Shown in pieces: positions 39,610 through 47,131 of a stretch of DNA of 64,000 nt. Each line of letters begins with the position of its first letter. The first letter of the stretch is position 1. A model generated the notes under the pieces. It worked only from the letters and a program-made list of their open reading frames with translations. It was not told the origin of the DNA and made no database searches. The position numbers and the translations under genes are program-made. The DNA is from Methylomonas koyamae (lineage in GTDB: Bacteria > Pseudomonadota > Gammaproteobacteria > Methylococcales > Methylomonadaceae), in contig NZ_AP019777.1 in assembly GCF_019669905.1 (NCBI RefSeq), forward strand, positions 1,054,001 to 1,118,000. The letters are read 5' to 3'.

Positions 39610-40724
39610 TGATTTATTTCGATCACAACGCGACGACGCGTTGCGACGAACGCGTCGTCGAGGCTATGGCGCCCTATCTGGGCGCCATGTACGGCAATCC
39701 CTCCAGTCTTTATAAACTCGGGCGTTTCGCCCGCACTGCAATCGACACCGCCCGAGAGCAATTGGCGGCGTTGATCGACGCTCCTGCGGAGCGCATTGTG
39801 TTTACCAGCGGCGGTACCGAAGCCAACGCCTTGGCTTTGGCCAATGCACGCGGCCGCCGGTTGACTATTTCGGCGATAGAGCATCCGTCGGTATTCGAGA
39901 ATGCAACTGCAAACAGGCTGCACTACCCCGAATTGCGAACCGTCGCCGTCGGCGCCAACGGCCAGGTCCCGATTGGTAGCCTATTGGATTTGAATTGGCA
40001 GCCGGGCGATTTTTTGTCGCTAATGCTGGCCAATAACGAAACGGGGGCCGTGCAACAAGTCGCGGAGGCGGTGCAGGGATTAGGCCGTTTCGGAGTCAAC
40101 CTGCACACCGATGCCGTGCAGGCTTTAGGCAAGTTGCCGATATCGTTCAGGCAACTTGGCGTCAAGCTATTAACGGTGTCCAGCCATAAGATTTATGGGC
40201 CTAAAGGTTGCGGGGCGCTGGTTGCCGCCGAAGATTTCGATCTTACCGCGTTGCAACGTGGCGGCGACCAGGAGCGTGGCTGGCGCGCCGGCACCGAAAA
40301 CGTCGCGGCCATCGTCGGTTTCGGTAAGGCGGCCGAATTGGCAAAAGCGGAAATGGAGGCGCGTTCGGCCAAGCTGGCAATGCTGCGGCGGCGCCTGGAG
40401 CAGCGCTTAAAAACGATACCCGGGTTGGTAATTTTCGCCGAAACTGCCGAACGATTGCCGAACACCGTGCAATTCGGTATTGCCGGACTAAATGGCGAAA
40501 TGCTGTTGATGCAATTGGATCAGCACAACATCGCCGTATCCAGCGGCTCGGCGTGTTCGGCGGCGTCCGGCGAAACCAGTCCGGTTTTGGCGGCCATGGG
40601 CATAGCGCCCGATTTGGCCAAATCGGCGATACGGGTCAGTTTGGGCAAGGATAATCACGAAACCGAGATCGATCGCTTTGTCGAGGTATTGAGCGCCTCG
40701 CTGGCAAGACAACAGGAGAGTTAA
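39609..40724 (+). CDS. iscS: Cysteine desulfurase (IscS/NifS-like)
   Basis: 371-residue PLP enzyme. Start 39609 ([20 protein letters not shown]) overlaps the iscR stop. The PLP Lys is in SSHKIYGPKGCG; the catalytic Cys is in VSSGSACSAASG. It converts cysteine to alanine and gives sulfur for clusters. It is about 30 residues shorter than E. coli IscS (404), more like NifS-type or group I variants, and is followed directly by iscA rather than iscU. Confidence 0.9.
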   Translation: MIYFDHNATTRCDERVVEAMAPYLGAMYGNPSSLYKLGRFARTAIDTAREQLAALIDAPAERIVFTSGGTEANALALANARGRRLTISAIEHPSVFENATANRLHYPELRTVAVGANGQVPIGSLLDLNWQPGDFLSLMLANNETGAVQQVAEAVQGLGRFGVNLHTDAVQALGKLPISFRQLGVKLLTVSSHKIYGPKGCGALVAAEDFDLTALQRGGDQERGWRAGTENVAAIVGFGKAAELAKAEMEARSAKLAMLRRRLEQRLKTIPGLVIFAETAERLPNTVQFGIAGLNGEMLLMQLDQHNIAVSSGSACSAASGETSPVLAAMGIAPDLAKSAIRVSLGKDNHETEIDRFVEVLSASLARQQES

Positions 40725-40727
40725 TTC

Positions 40728-41051
40728 ATGAGCATTACCGTTACAGAGAATGCCGCAAGGCAAATTCAAAAACAGTTGCAAAAGCGTGGCTCTGGCGTGG
40801 GCTTGCGCTTAGGGGTCAAGGCGTCGGGTTGTTCCGGTTACGCTTATGTATTGGATTACGCCGACCAAGCCGAAGCCGATGACGTGGTATTCGACCAACA
40901 CGATGTGAAAGTGTTGGTGAAGCAGGCGGATTTGGATAAATTGGCTGGTATTCAGTTGGATTACGCCAGAGAAGGTTTCAACGAAGCCTTCAAATTTAGT
41001 AATCCCAACGTCAAAGCGACCTGCGGTTGCGGGGAAAGTTTTTCGGTTTGA
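40728..41051 (+). CDS. iscA: Iron-sulfur assembly protein IscA
   Basis: 107-residue A-type carrier: MSITVTENAARQIQKQL, LRLGVKASGCSGYAYVLDY, with the three invariant cysteines in GCSGY and CGCGESFSV. It accepts or passes on Fe-S clusters. The start lies 3 bp after iscS and GGAGAG is upstream, so it is the third gene of the operon. iscU, hscB, hscA and fdx do not follow. Confidence 0.95.
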   Translation: MSITVTENAARQIQKQLQKRGSGVGLRLGVKASGCSGYAYVLDYADQAEADDVVFDQHDVKVLVKQADLDKLAGIQLDYAREGFNEAFKFSNPNVKATCGCGESFSV

Positions 41052-41059
41052 AAGTTGAA

Positions 41060-41085
41060 GGCGCCGGTGTCGATTTACCGGCGCC
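41060..41085. terminator. Hairpin between convergent iscA and HvfA-like genes
   Basis: GGCGCCGGT - 8 nt - ACCGGCGCC, a perfect 9-bp stem. No T-run, so it is terminator-like only. Confidence 0.5.
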
Positions 41086-41093
41086 GCCGGCGC

Positions 41094-41435
41094 TTACTTC
41101 ATGTTGGCGCCGCAGTTTCCTTCCATTTTTTTGCCTTCTGCAGCTTTGTCGGCGGCCGGTGCAGGTTTGTTGCCGGCGCATTTGCCTTCGGTAGCGGCTT
41201 TGGTGTCGGTACTTTTTTTCATCATCGCCGCGCCGCATTTGCCTTCGCCGCAAGCGCCGTCTTTCATCTTGTCGGCGCCGGCCTCAGGTTTGGCTTCGGC
41301 GGTCACCATGTAACCCGAACTCAATTCGGACAGCGCAAACGGGTTGCTGTCGGCTTGAGCGATGCCGCCGGCCAGGGTTGGCAGTAAGCTGGCGCCCATT
41401 GCTACGGCCAACGGGGTTTTGTTTAATTTTTTCAT
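41094..41435 (-). CDS. HvfA/bufferin-like cysteine-rich peptide precursor, orphan
   Basis: 113 residues: signal peptide (MKKLNKTPLAVAMGASLLPTL, Ala-rich to QA), then the NPFALSELSSGYMV block known from HvfA-type precursors, then a low-complexity Lys/Ala/Gly tail with DGACGEGKCGAA, TEGKCAGN and MEGNCGAN. In characterised systems, cysteines in EGKCG motifs are converted to copper-binding heterocycles by a DUF692 enzyme (HvfB/BufB) and its partner. No such maturation genes are adjacent here. Start 41435 has the ribosome site GGAGAT. Predicted role: periplasmic metal (copper) buffering. Confidence 0.75.
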   Translation of the reverse strand: MKKLNKTPLAVAMGASLLPTLAGGIAQADSNPFALSELSSGYMVTAEAKPEAGADKMKDGACGEGKCGAAMMKKSTDTKAATEGKCAGNKPAPAADKAAEGKKMEGNCGANMK

Positions 41436-41630
41436 AGTATCTCCAGTGGAAAAAGCGTGGTTTTGTTTGATGGCTAATAGCCGGAAACTCGATCTTTCGG
41501 CTCGGGCTCGTCGGTAATATCACAAAAAAGCCCCGCAAAGTAAAGACGAGTGGATTCCCGCCAACCGCAGTATACTTGGGCTCGAAATAAACCTGTTCCG
41601 CCAGATGCCGGGGCCAAATTTGCCGCAGTT

Positions 41631-42173
41631 ATGACTGAAAATAGACAGATACAACAGTTGGGAGCCGAAGTGTTGCGCCAACAGGCCGCGCCGATTGACG
41701 ACTTTAACAGCTCTGAGTTCCGCGAACTGATAGAAAATATGCGTAGTGCGATGCTGGCCGCCAATGGCGTAGGTATTGCTGCGCCGCAATTGGGTGAATC
41801 GAAGCGGGTGGTCATTGTCGCCTCGCGCCCGACGGCGCGTTACCCGTTGGCACCGAAAATGGCGCCGGTTGTGATGGTTAATCCGCGTTTCGATGTGGTG
41901 GACGCTGCGGTGGTTAAAGATTGGGAAGGCTGCTTGAGTGTGCCGGGCGTCAGAGCCTTGGTGCCGCGTTACCGCGCGGTCGAAGTGGAGTTTTGCAACG
42001 AATCCGGCCAAACCTGCCGTTTGACGCTACAAGATTTTCCGGCGCGGGTGTTCCAGCATGAGTTCGACCATTTGCAAGGCTTGGTTTACTTGGATCGGGT
42101 GGAAACCAACCGCGACATCATTGCCGAAGCCGAGTTTTTTAAGCGGATGGCGGGTCAGGAGCAAGCGGCATGA
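41631..42173 (+). CDS. def: Peptide deformylase
   Basis: 180 residues with all three signatures: NGVGIAAPQLG, WEGCLSVPGVRA and VFQHEFDHLQG (HExDH metal site with the motif-2 Cys). It removes the formyl group from nascent chains. It stands apart from the usual def-fmt pair and overlaps the next gene by 4 nt, so it may be a second, non-housekeeping copy. ATG 41631 is preferred, as the upstream frame lacks family features. Confidence 0.9.
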   Translation: MTENRQIQQLGAEVLRQQAAPIDDFNSSEFRELIENMRSAMLAANGVGIAAPQLGESKRVVIVASRPTARYPLAPKMAPVVMVNPRFDVVDAAVVKDWEGCLSVPGVRALVPRYRAVEVEFCNESGQTCRLTLQDFPARVFQHEFDHLQGLVYLDRVETNRDIIAEAEFFKRMAGQEQAA

Positions 42174-43084
42174 GATGGTTTGGCCTTGTATGCGGTATGG
42201 CATTGAGTTTCGCGGCGCAGTGCGCGCCGTTGTTGAAAGTGGAACAGGTTGCGCCCGGCATTTATCTGCATGTTTCCGAACACCATTGGCCGGATCGCGA
42301 AAACCACGGCGAAATCGCCAACATCGGTTTCATCGTCGGCGACCGTTGCGTCGCGGTGATCGATAGCGGCGGCAGCCCGCAGCAGGGCATCGCCTTGCGC
42401 AATGCGATCAAGCAGACTACTGCAAAGCCGGTGTGTTACGTCATCAATACCCATGTGCATCCCGACCATATTTACGGCAATCGTGCTTTTAAAGAACCCG
42501 GGGTGCAATTCGTCGGCCACCATAAACTGGCCAGAGCAATGGCGGCCCGCGGCGACCATTACTTGAGCCGAGCTGCTGAACTGTTGGATATCCACGTCAA
42601 CCGGGACAACATCATTCCACCGGACTTGCAAGTCAAACAGACCATGGCATTGAATTTGGGGAATCGCGAGTTGTTGCTGACGGCACATTCGAGCGCCCAC
42701 ACCGACAACGATTTAAGCGTTTACGACAAAACTACCGATACGCTTTGGCTGGCGGATTTATTGTTTCTGGAGCACATTCCGGTCATCGACGGCAGCATCA
42801 AGGGCTGGCTGGCCGAATTGGAGAAACTGGAAAAAAATAACTATAAGTTGGTGATTCCGGGGCATGGGCGCCTAGTTAAAGATTGGCCGGCGGCGATGTT
42901 GCCGCAGAAAGCGTATTTGTCGGAGCTGGTTACCGAGATTCGTGCCATGGTCAAGCAGGGCAATACCTTGGAACAGGCCGTGGAGCAGGTCGGTTTGGCC
43001 GCAAAAAAACGTTGGCAGTTATTCGAGCAATTCCATCGCAAGAACGTGACGACGGCGTTTGCCGAGCTGGAATGGGAAGATTAA
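42170..43084 (+). CDS. Quinoprotein relay system zinc metallohydrolase 2 (MBL fold, SoxH-like)
   Basis: 304-residue exported metallo-beta-lactamase-fold protein with a signal peptide (MRWFGLVCGMALSFAAQC). Zinc motifs: NTHVHPDHIYGN (HxHxDH), HSSAHTDNDLSVY and VIPGHGRLV. Homologues lie next to a SoxYZ-like carrier and serve PQQ-dependent alcohol or methanol dehydrogenases, though the chemistry is unknown. The same pairing occurs here: the carrier follows 20 bp downstream. It shares ATGA with def. Confidence 0.85.
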   Translation: MRWFGLVCGMALSFAAQCAPLLKVEQVAPGIYLHVSEHHWPDRENHGEIANIGFIVGDRCVAVIDSGGSPQQGIALRNAIKQTTAKPVCYVINTHVHPDHIYGNRAFKEPGVQFVGHHKLARAMAARGDHYLSRAAELLDIHVNRDNIIPPDLQVKQTMALNLGNRELLLTAHSSAHTDNDLSVYDKTTDTLWLADLLFLEHIPVIDGSIKGWLAELEKLEKNNYKLVIPGHGRLVKDWPAAMLPQKAYLSELVTEIRAMVKQGNTLEQAVEQVGLAAKKRWQLFEQFHRKNVTTAFAELEWED

Positions 43085-43104
43085 ATCTATCGGGAGATTG
43101 ATGC

Positions 43105-43941
43105 ATGCATAAGTTTATACCGTTGTTGTGTTTGAGCATTGCCATGGCGCTGCTGGCGCCGGGAGTCCGCGCCGAGGGCGACGACGAAACCTGGAATGCG
43201 GTGCTGAAAAGCCAGTTTTTCGCAGGCAAAACCATCGACGAGAACAACGCCGCGATCGAATTGGATGCGCCTTACCGGGCGGAAGATCCGGCGATCGTGC
43301 CGGTCAAGGTGGTCAGCAAGTTCCCGCAGAGCAAAGACAAATACATCCGCAAGGTCTGGTTGTTCGTCGATAAGAACCCGTTTCCGTTCGTCGGCGAATT
43401 CGAGTTTTTTCCGGAAAGCGGCAAAGCTGATCTGGCAATGCGGATACGGGTCAACACTTACAGTAATATCCGTGCCATCGCCGAAACCAACGACGGCAAA
43501 TTAACCATGACTAAAAAATTCGTTAAAGCCAGCGGCGGTTGCTCGGCGCCGATCGGAGCCGACCTCGACGAGGCGATGAAGCGTTTAGGCAAGGTCAAGT
43601 TCCGAATCGACGACGGTTTGCAAGCCGGTCAGCCGGCCCAAACCCAATTGATGATCAGCCATCCCAATTTGACCGGTATGCAGATGGATCAGATGACGCG
43701 GTTTATCCGGAAGTCGCACTTCATCGACCAGTTGAAAGTCACGTTCAACAACAAGCCGGTGCTCAACGCCAAAATCGATATCGCTATCAGCGCCGACCCA
43801 AACTTCAGATTTTATTTTGTTCCGGATAAGGCGGGAGAATTGAAGGCCGAATTTAGCGATATTTCCTGCGAATCCCCGACAAGCCGCAATGTCTGTAGCA
43901 AAGGTAGCGGTTATTCGCAAAGTTACGCCGTGAATCCTTAA
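43105..43941 (+). CDS. Quinoprotein dehydrogenase-associated SoxYZ-like carrier
   Basis: 278 residues. A signal peptide (MHKFIPLLCLSIAMALLAPG) precedes a SoxY-like domain (about 40-150) ending in SGGCSAPIG, whose Cys is the carrier site. A SoxZ-like domain (~190-275) follows, with KFRIDDGLQAG and FSDISCESPTSRNVC. In SoxYZ this Cys carries sulfur intermediates; here the fused protein is thought to act with quinoproteins in the periplasm. It pairs with the adjacent metallohydrolase. No xoxF, mxaF or other dehydrogenase is in the window. Confidence 0.87.
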   Translation: MHKFIPLLCLSIAMALLAPGVRAEGDDETWNAVLKSQFFAGKTIDENNAAIELDAPYRAEDPAIVPVKVVSKFPQSKDKYIRKVWLFVDKNPFPFVGEFEFFPESGKADLAMRIRVNTYSNIRAIAETNDGKLTMTKKFVKASGGCSAPIGADLDEAMKRLGKVKFRIDDGLQAGQPAQTQLMISHPNLTGMQMDQMTRFIRKSHFIDQLKVTFNNKPVLNAKIDIAISADPNFRFYFVPDKAGELKAEFSDISCESPTSRNVCSKGSGYSQSYAVNP

Positions 43942-43946
43942 CAGCA

Positions 43947-44285
43947 ATGCGTTACGTACATATCAAGCCGATGCTTTTCGCCGCGTTCGCTCTGCTGGTT
44001 GCCGGCGATGTCCTGGCAATGCGCTGCGGACACCGTTTGGTTCAAGTCGGCGATTACAAAACGGAAGTATTGGAAAAATGCGGCGAGCCCGACTCGGTGG
44101 AACAGCGTCGGGCAATACGCGGCAGCCGTTTGCGCCATCCCTACGGCGCGCTGCAGATAGACCAGTTCGAAGAGGTGTTGATCGAAGAGTGGACATATAA
44201 CTTCGGCCGGCGAAAATTCCAGAAATTGTTGGAGTTCGAAGATGGCGAGTTAAAGAAAATTCGCGACTTGGGATACGGTTATTAA
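43947..44285 (+). CDS. DUF2845 secreted protein
   Basis: 112 residues: signal peptide (MLFAAFALLVAGDVLA), then MRCGHRLVQVGDYKTEVLEKCGEPD, here seen as MRCGHRLVQVGD and LEKCGEPDSVE, the pattern of DUF2845 with two conserved cysteines. Function is unknown. It is 5 bp after the SoxYZ-like gene, so it is likely in the same transcript. Confidence 0.8.
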   Translation: MRYVHIKPMLFAAFALLVAGDVLAMRCGHRLVQVGDYKTEVLEKCGEPDSVEQRRAIRGSRLRHPYGALQIDQFEEVLIEEWTYNFGRRKFQKLLEFEDGELKKIRDLGYGY

Positions 44286-44312
44286 CTGCTGGAGCAAGCA
44301 CTCCCAGCCAAT

Positions 44313-44801
44313 CTAAGGGATTTGGTTTAAATCGGTGATCGCGTCGATTACCATCCCGCTGCCGATTGCAATCATCAAAATATCGGACGCTACTCGAGCC
44401 AATCTGTAACCTGTCGGTAGTGGGCCGATCAGATGTGGCGGTACTTCGTAATAGATCACATCTCTGGGTAACGGCCGACCAATGGCCCATTTTTTTGCTT
44501 GTCCGGGCGGTAAGCAGCCGTTACGTTTTTTCTTGAGCCCCGGCGGGCAATTGGCGCTACGGTATTGTTGCGCGTAATATTCCCTTACGGCCCGGCGATC
44601 GGCGTCGCTGAATCGGTAGCCTTGATATTGGTAGGCTTCGTGTCCGCCTGAGCGGTCTTTGGCATGTTGATGTGCACTGGTATGGGGGGCATGGCCGCGG
44701 CCATGCCTGGCATTTTCTGCGATTACACCGGGCGCGGAAACTAAAAGGCATGCTGCCAACAAGTGCGTCAGTTGCTTCGTAGCGTTTGGAATAATATGCA
44801 T
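44313..44801 (-). CDS. RcnB-like periplasmic protein
   Basis: 162 residues. ATG 44801 has GGAGCG 8 nt upstream and opens a signal peptide (MHIIPNATKQLTHLLAACLL). The mature part is His-rich at its start (HGRGHAPHTSAHQHAKDRSG), then CPPGLKKKRNGCLPPGQAKK and an RcnB-type C-terminal segment (PLPRDVIYYEVPPHLIGPLP). RcnB homologues are implicated in metal tolerance; the mechanism is unclear. It is convergent with the DUF2845 gene. Confidence 0.75.
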   Translation of the reverse strand: MHIIPNATKQLTHLLAACLLVSAPGVIAENARHGRGHAPHTSAHQHAKDRSGGHEAYQYQGYRFSDADRRAVREYYAQQYRSANCPPGLKKKRNGCLPPGQAKKWAIGRPLPRDVIYYEVPPHLIGPLPTGYRLARVASDILMIAIGSGMVIDAITDLNQIP

Positions 44802-45055
44802 GTGGTTCGCTCCATTGTGCAAAGGTATCGGACAAAGCCCGCAGTTTGGATTAAAATAACCGAGCGGTTAGAGTGTGCCGAGCCGGTCAGCCGTAGAAAG
44901 AGAGCTTTGGTTAACAAGCGATAATTTTCCGGCATGAACGAAAGGATAATATAAAAGCGCTAATATATTTTGCTTCCATTTTTCGGGAAAAAGAATATAA
45001 TTGTCGATTCGAGTATGTGGCAGTAACAAGCGCATTAACAATGTAGGGAGATAGT

Positions 45056-45247
45056 ATGCTTATCTTGACTCGTAGAGTGGGAGAGACCTTGATGATTGGT
45101 GACGATGTTACTGTTACGGTTCTCGGGGTAAAAGGTAACCAAGTAAGAATTGGGGTTAATGCGCCCAAAGACATCTCGGTTCACAGGGAAGAGATTTACG
45201 AAAGAATTAAGAAAGAACAATCCGAGGCGGGCAGCGTCGAGGGTTGA
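45056..45247 (+). CDS. csrA: Carbon storage regulator CsrA
   Basis: 63 residues: [39 protein letters not shown], matching E. coli CsrA almost throughout. It binds GGA motifs in mRNA leaders to control translation. AGGGAG precedes the ATG. It is followed by three tRNA genes, as in many gammaproteobacteria where csrA precedes a tRNA-Ser. It would be titrated by small RNAs under a GacA-type regulator such as the one at 33996. Confidence 0.97.
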   Translation: MLILTRRVGETLMIGDDVTVTVLGVKGNQVRIGVNAPKDISVHREEIYERIKKEQSEAGSVEG

Positions 45248-45257
45248 TGCAGTTTTA

Positions 45258-45348
45258 GGAGAGATGGCCGAGAGGCCGAAGGCGCTCCCCTGCTAAGGGA
45301 GTATGTGCCAAAAGCGCATCGAGGGTTCGAATCCCTCTCTCTCCGCCA
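45258..45348 (+). tRNA. tRNA-Ser (GCT)
   Basis: 91 nt with encoded CCA and a long variable arm. Acceptor GGAGAGA pairs with TCTCTCC; anticodon GCT at 45292-45294 in the loop CTGCTAA; T arm GGTTCGAATCC. Confidence 0.95.
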
Positions 45349-45382
45349 CTAATTAAGAAAGTAAGTAACAAGAAAATAAAGT

Positions 45383-45411
45383 TTGACACGGAGTTTAAAA
45401 AAAATAATAAT
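45383..45411 (+). promoter_or_regulatory. Likely promoter of tRNA-Arg/tRNA-Asn
   Basis: TTGACA (45383-45388), 16-17 bp A-rich spacer, then TAATAA/AATAAT (45405-45411), a few bases before a G/C-rich start and tRNA-Arg at 45427. Confidence 0.6.
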
Positions 45412-45426
45412 AGGCGGCTCAACAAA

Positions 45427-45503
45427 GCGCCCGTAGCTCAGCTGGATAGAGTACTCGGCTACGAACCGAGCGGTCGGGAGTTCGAATCTCTCCGGGCGCG
45501 CCA
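45427..45503 (+). tRNA. tRNA-Arg (ACG)
   Basis: 77 nt with encoded CCA. Acceptor GCGCCCG pairs with CGGGCGC; anticodon ACG at 45461-45463; T arm GAGTTCGAATCTC. Confidence 0.95.
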
Positions 45504-45528
45504 TTATTGAGAAGTTTAAAGATATTAA

Positions 45529-45604
45529 TCCCCTGTAGCTCAGTCGGTAGAGCGGGTGACTGTTAATCACTAGGTCGGCGGTTCGAGCCCGTCCGGGGGA
45601 GCCA
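45529..45604 (+). tRNA. tRNA-Asn (GTT)
   Basis: 76 nt with encoded CCA. Acceptor TCCCCTG pairs with CGGGGGA (one G-T pair); anticodon GTT at 45562-45564; T arm GGTTCGAGCC. Confidence 0.95.
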
Positions 45605-45612
45605 AATAAATC

Positions 45613-45646
45613 AAGGGCTTAGGCAGAAATGTCTAAGCCCTTTTTT
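45613..45646 (+). terminator. Intrinsic terminator of the tRNA cluster
   Basis: AAGGGCTTAG...CTAAGCCCTT with loop, then six T (45641-45646). Confidence 0.92.
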
Positions 45647-45766
45647 ATTGCGTGGTCACTTTTATGGTCACTTTGTTTTTCACTCAAATCCGAAAAAAAT
45701 TTCGTGCTTGATCGAAAAATATACGGCACCAAACGACAAATAAGGTTTGAATGCAGTTGTAAGGCA

Positions 45767-45997
45767 TCAAAGTGTTTCGACATCTTCTTTTTTTACCCTC
45801 CTTTCATAAAATTCTTTGATCTGGCTTGCAAGCCACATTTGTGGATTTCGAATTACCGGTGGAGGAACCTCACCTGCCTTCCTCATTCGCCAAAACTGGG
45901 TCCGAGTCACGCCCAATTTTTCAACCATGTCGTTAATTTTCAGAAATTCCTTTTCCTTTTCTTTTGCCGTCGTATTTTGCTCGGATTCAATGTTCAC
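45767..45997 (-). CDS. AlpA-type excisionase/regulator (HTH)
   Basis: 76 residues with a MerR/AlpA-like helix-turn-helix: KINDMVEKLGVTRTQFWRMR, then the wing AGEVPPPVIRNPQMW. AlpA-type proteins act as excisionases or transcription activators in prophages and islands. It is the last gene of the leftward five-gene operon, 12 bp after the second flhC-like gene, and the first protein-coding gene next to the tRNA-Asn end. No integrase lies beside it. Start 45997 has the weak site AGGCTAT upstream. Confidence 0.75.
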   Translation of the reverse strand: MNIESEQNTTAKEKEKEFLKINDMVEKLGVTRTQFWRMRKAGEVPPPVIRNPQMWLASQIKEFYERRVKKEDVETL

Positions 45998-46009
45998 TGG
46001 ATAGCCTGA

Positions 46010-46477
46010 TTACAAAGAGTTGTTGCAAACGCCGCAGCGTTCAACCTGGTCTTCTCTTGCGTTCAACAGCACCCAGGCACGACAATGCGGGCATGTTGAG
46101 ACCTGCACTTTTTTATCTTTGAGGTCTTCAGAGATAACCCATGCCGCTGAAAAATCGAGGTTTCCGAATGGGTAGGAATGCTTATAGGCATCAAAGGCGG
46201 TTATCACTGCTTGGATTTGATCATCGGCCGACTTACTCGCTGCCACCCGATAGCAAACCGCAAACAGCGTAGCGTCTTTGTATTTGCGTCTACTTCCAGT
46301 CAACCCACGTGTTGAAAACTTGATTGAACCTGGAATGGGCGAACGTCCATGCAATTGTCGATAGGTCTGTCTTAATGGCTTGACGGGAATACCGGTTACT
46401 TGATGCACGATTTTTACTCTGGCATGGCGTTTGAGCAATTCAATGGCGAGTGTTTGCTGTTGATATTTTTTCAGCAT
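46010..46477 (-). CDS. FlhC-family transcription activator subunit (second pair)
   Basis: 155 residues with the FlhC layout. The N-terminal helices LAIELLKRHARVKIVHQVTG and the motif YRQLHGRSPIPGSIKFST parallel LYKELRGSPPPKGMLPFST of E. coli FlhC. The zinc site is CPHCRAWVLLN and CGVC. It is shorter than E. coli FlhC (192), mainly at the C-terminus. Relatives SetC/AcaC run transfer of ICEs and IncC plasmids. ATG 46477 is preceded by GGGGGAG. It follows the DUF4325-FlhD fusion by 10 bp, so the two are likely partners. Confidence 0.8.
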   Translation of the reverse strand: MLKKYQQQTLAIELLKRHARVKIVHQVTGIPVKPLRQTYRQLHGRSPIPGSIKFSTRGLTGSRRKYKDATLFAVCYRVAASKSADDQIQAVITAFDAYKHSYPFGNLDFSAAWVISEDLKDKKVQVSTCPHCRAWVLLNAREDQVERCGVCNNSL

Positions 46478-46487
46478 AGCTCCCCCC

Positions 46488-47081
46488 TCAGCAGATCGTT
46501 CCGGTTAAACCGAGCATGGCTTCCACTATCGGCGGCTGTTCTTTATTGATGTTCCTCAGGAACTGACTGGAAAACCGTGGAGTGAAGCAAAGCCAGTTGG
46601 AGCGAGCGATGAACTGAATGTCCTCCAAGGACAAATGACCGAGTGCTGTTCGCATGGTGTCATCCGTAATTCCCAGTACTAATTCCGTCAATACAGGATT
46701 TTCCCGGGCGATCTCTCTGGCCTTTATCAACCAAGTTTGATTCATGGTGTATATCTCTTCATCGCACCCTTGGTGATTGATCTCTGTAAGTTTGTCGAAA
46801 TAGTCGTCCAAGCTTTTGAATGCAGATTGCATCCGAATTTCATTGGCGTCACTCAAGTTAATGACTATAAGTTTCGATTTCAAATAATCGGCGCCAAACT
46901 CAGTAATCAAAGGGAAAAATAATTCCTGAAAAAATCCTTGGGTAATTGTGCTGACGTCCTTAAAATCAATGGTCAATATTTGCTGATTGGCAAAGCACTC
47001 GCGTGCGAGCCTAGCTAGGTTTTTGCCGTGTAAGGGCTGCGGTATTTGGGAATCAGTGGCTGTAATGACAGCAATATGCAT
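46488..47081 (-). CDS. Fusion of a DUF4325 (STAS-like) domain with an FlhD-like domain
   Basis: 197 residues. Start 47081 has AAGGAGAAG upstream. The N-terminal ~105 residues look like the STAS-like DUF4325 fold: NQQILTIDFKDVSTITQGFF, YLKSKLIVINLSDANEIRMQ. The C-terminal ~80 residues match FlhD: KAREIARENPVLTELVLGIT...LSLEDIQFIARSNWLCFTPRF, against E. coli FlhD [20 protein letters not shown] and LPQMVKLAETNQLVCHFRF. FlhD partners FlhC as a heterohexameric activator. The fused sensing/partner domain is unusual. It lies 10 bp before an flhC gene and 50 bp after another. Domain assignments are by eye. Confidence 0.72.
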   Translation of the reverse strand: MHIAVITATDSQIPQPLHGKNLARLARECFANQQILTIDFKDVSTITQGFFQELFFPLITEFGADYLKSKLIVINLSDANEIRMQSAFKSLDDYFDKLTEINHQGCDEEIYTMNQTWLIKAREIARENPVLTELVLGITDDTMRTALGHLSLEDIQFIARSNWLCFTPRFSSQFLRNINKEQPPIVEAMLGLTGTIC

Positions 47082-47131
47082 GCGACTTCTCCTTAGTAGC
47101 GGATGGGTGATCTCCAGGCTGAGTAATGTAA

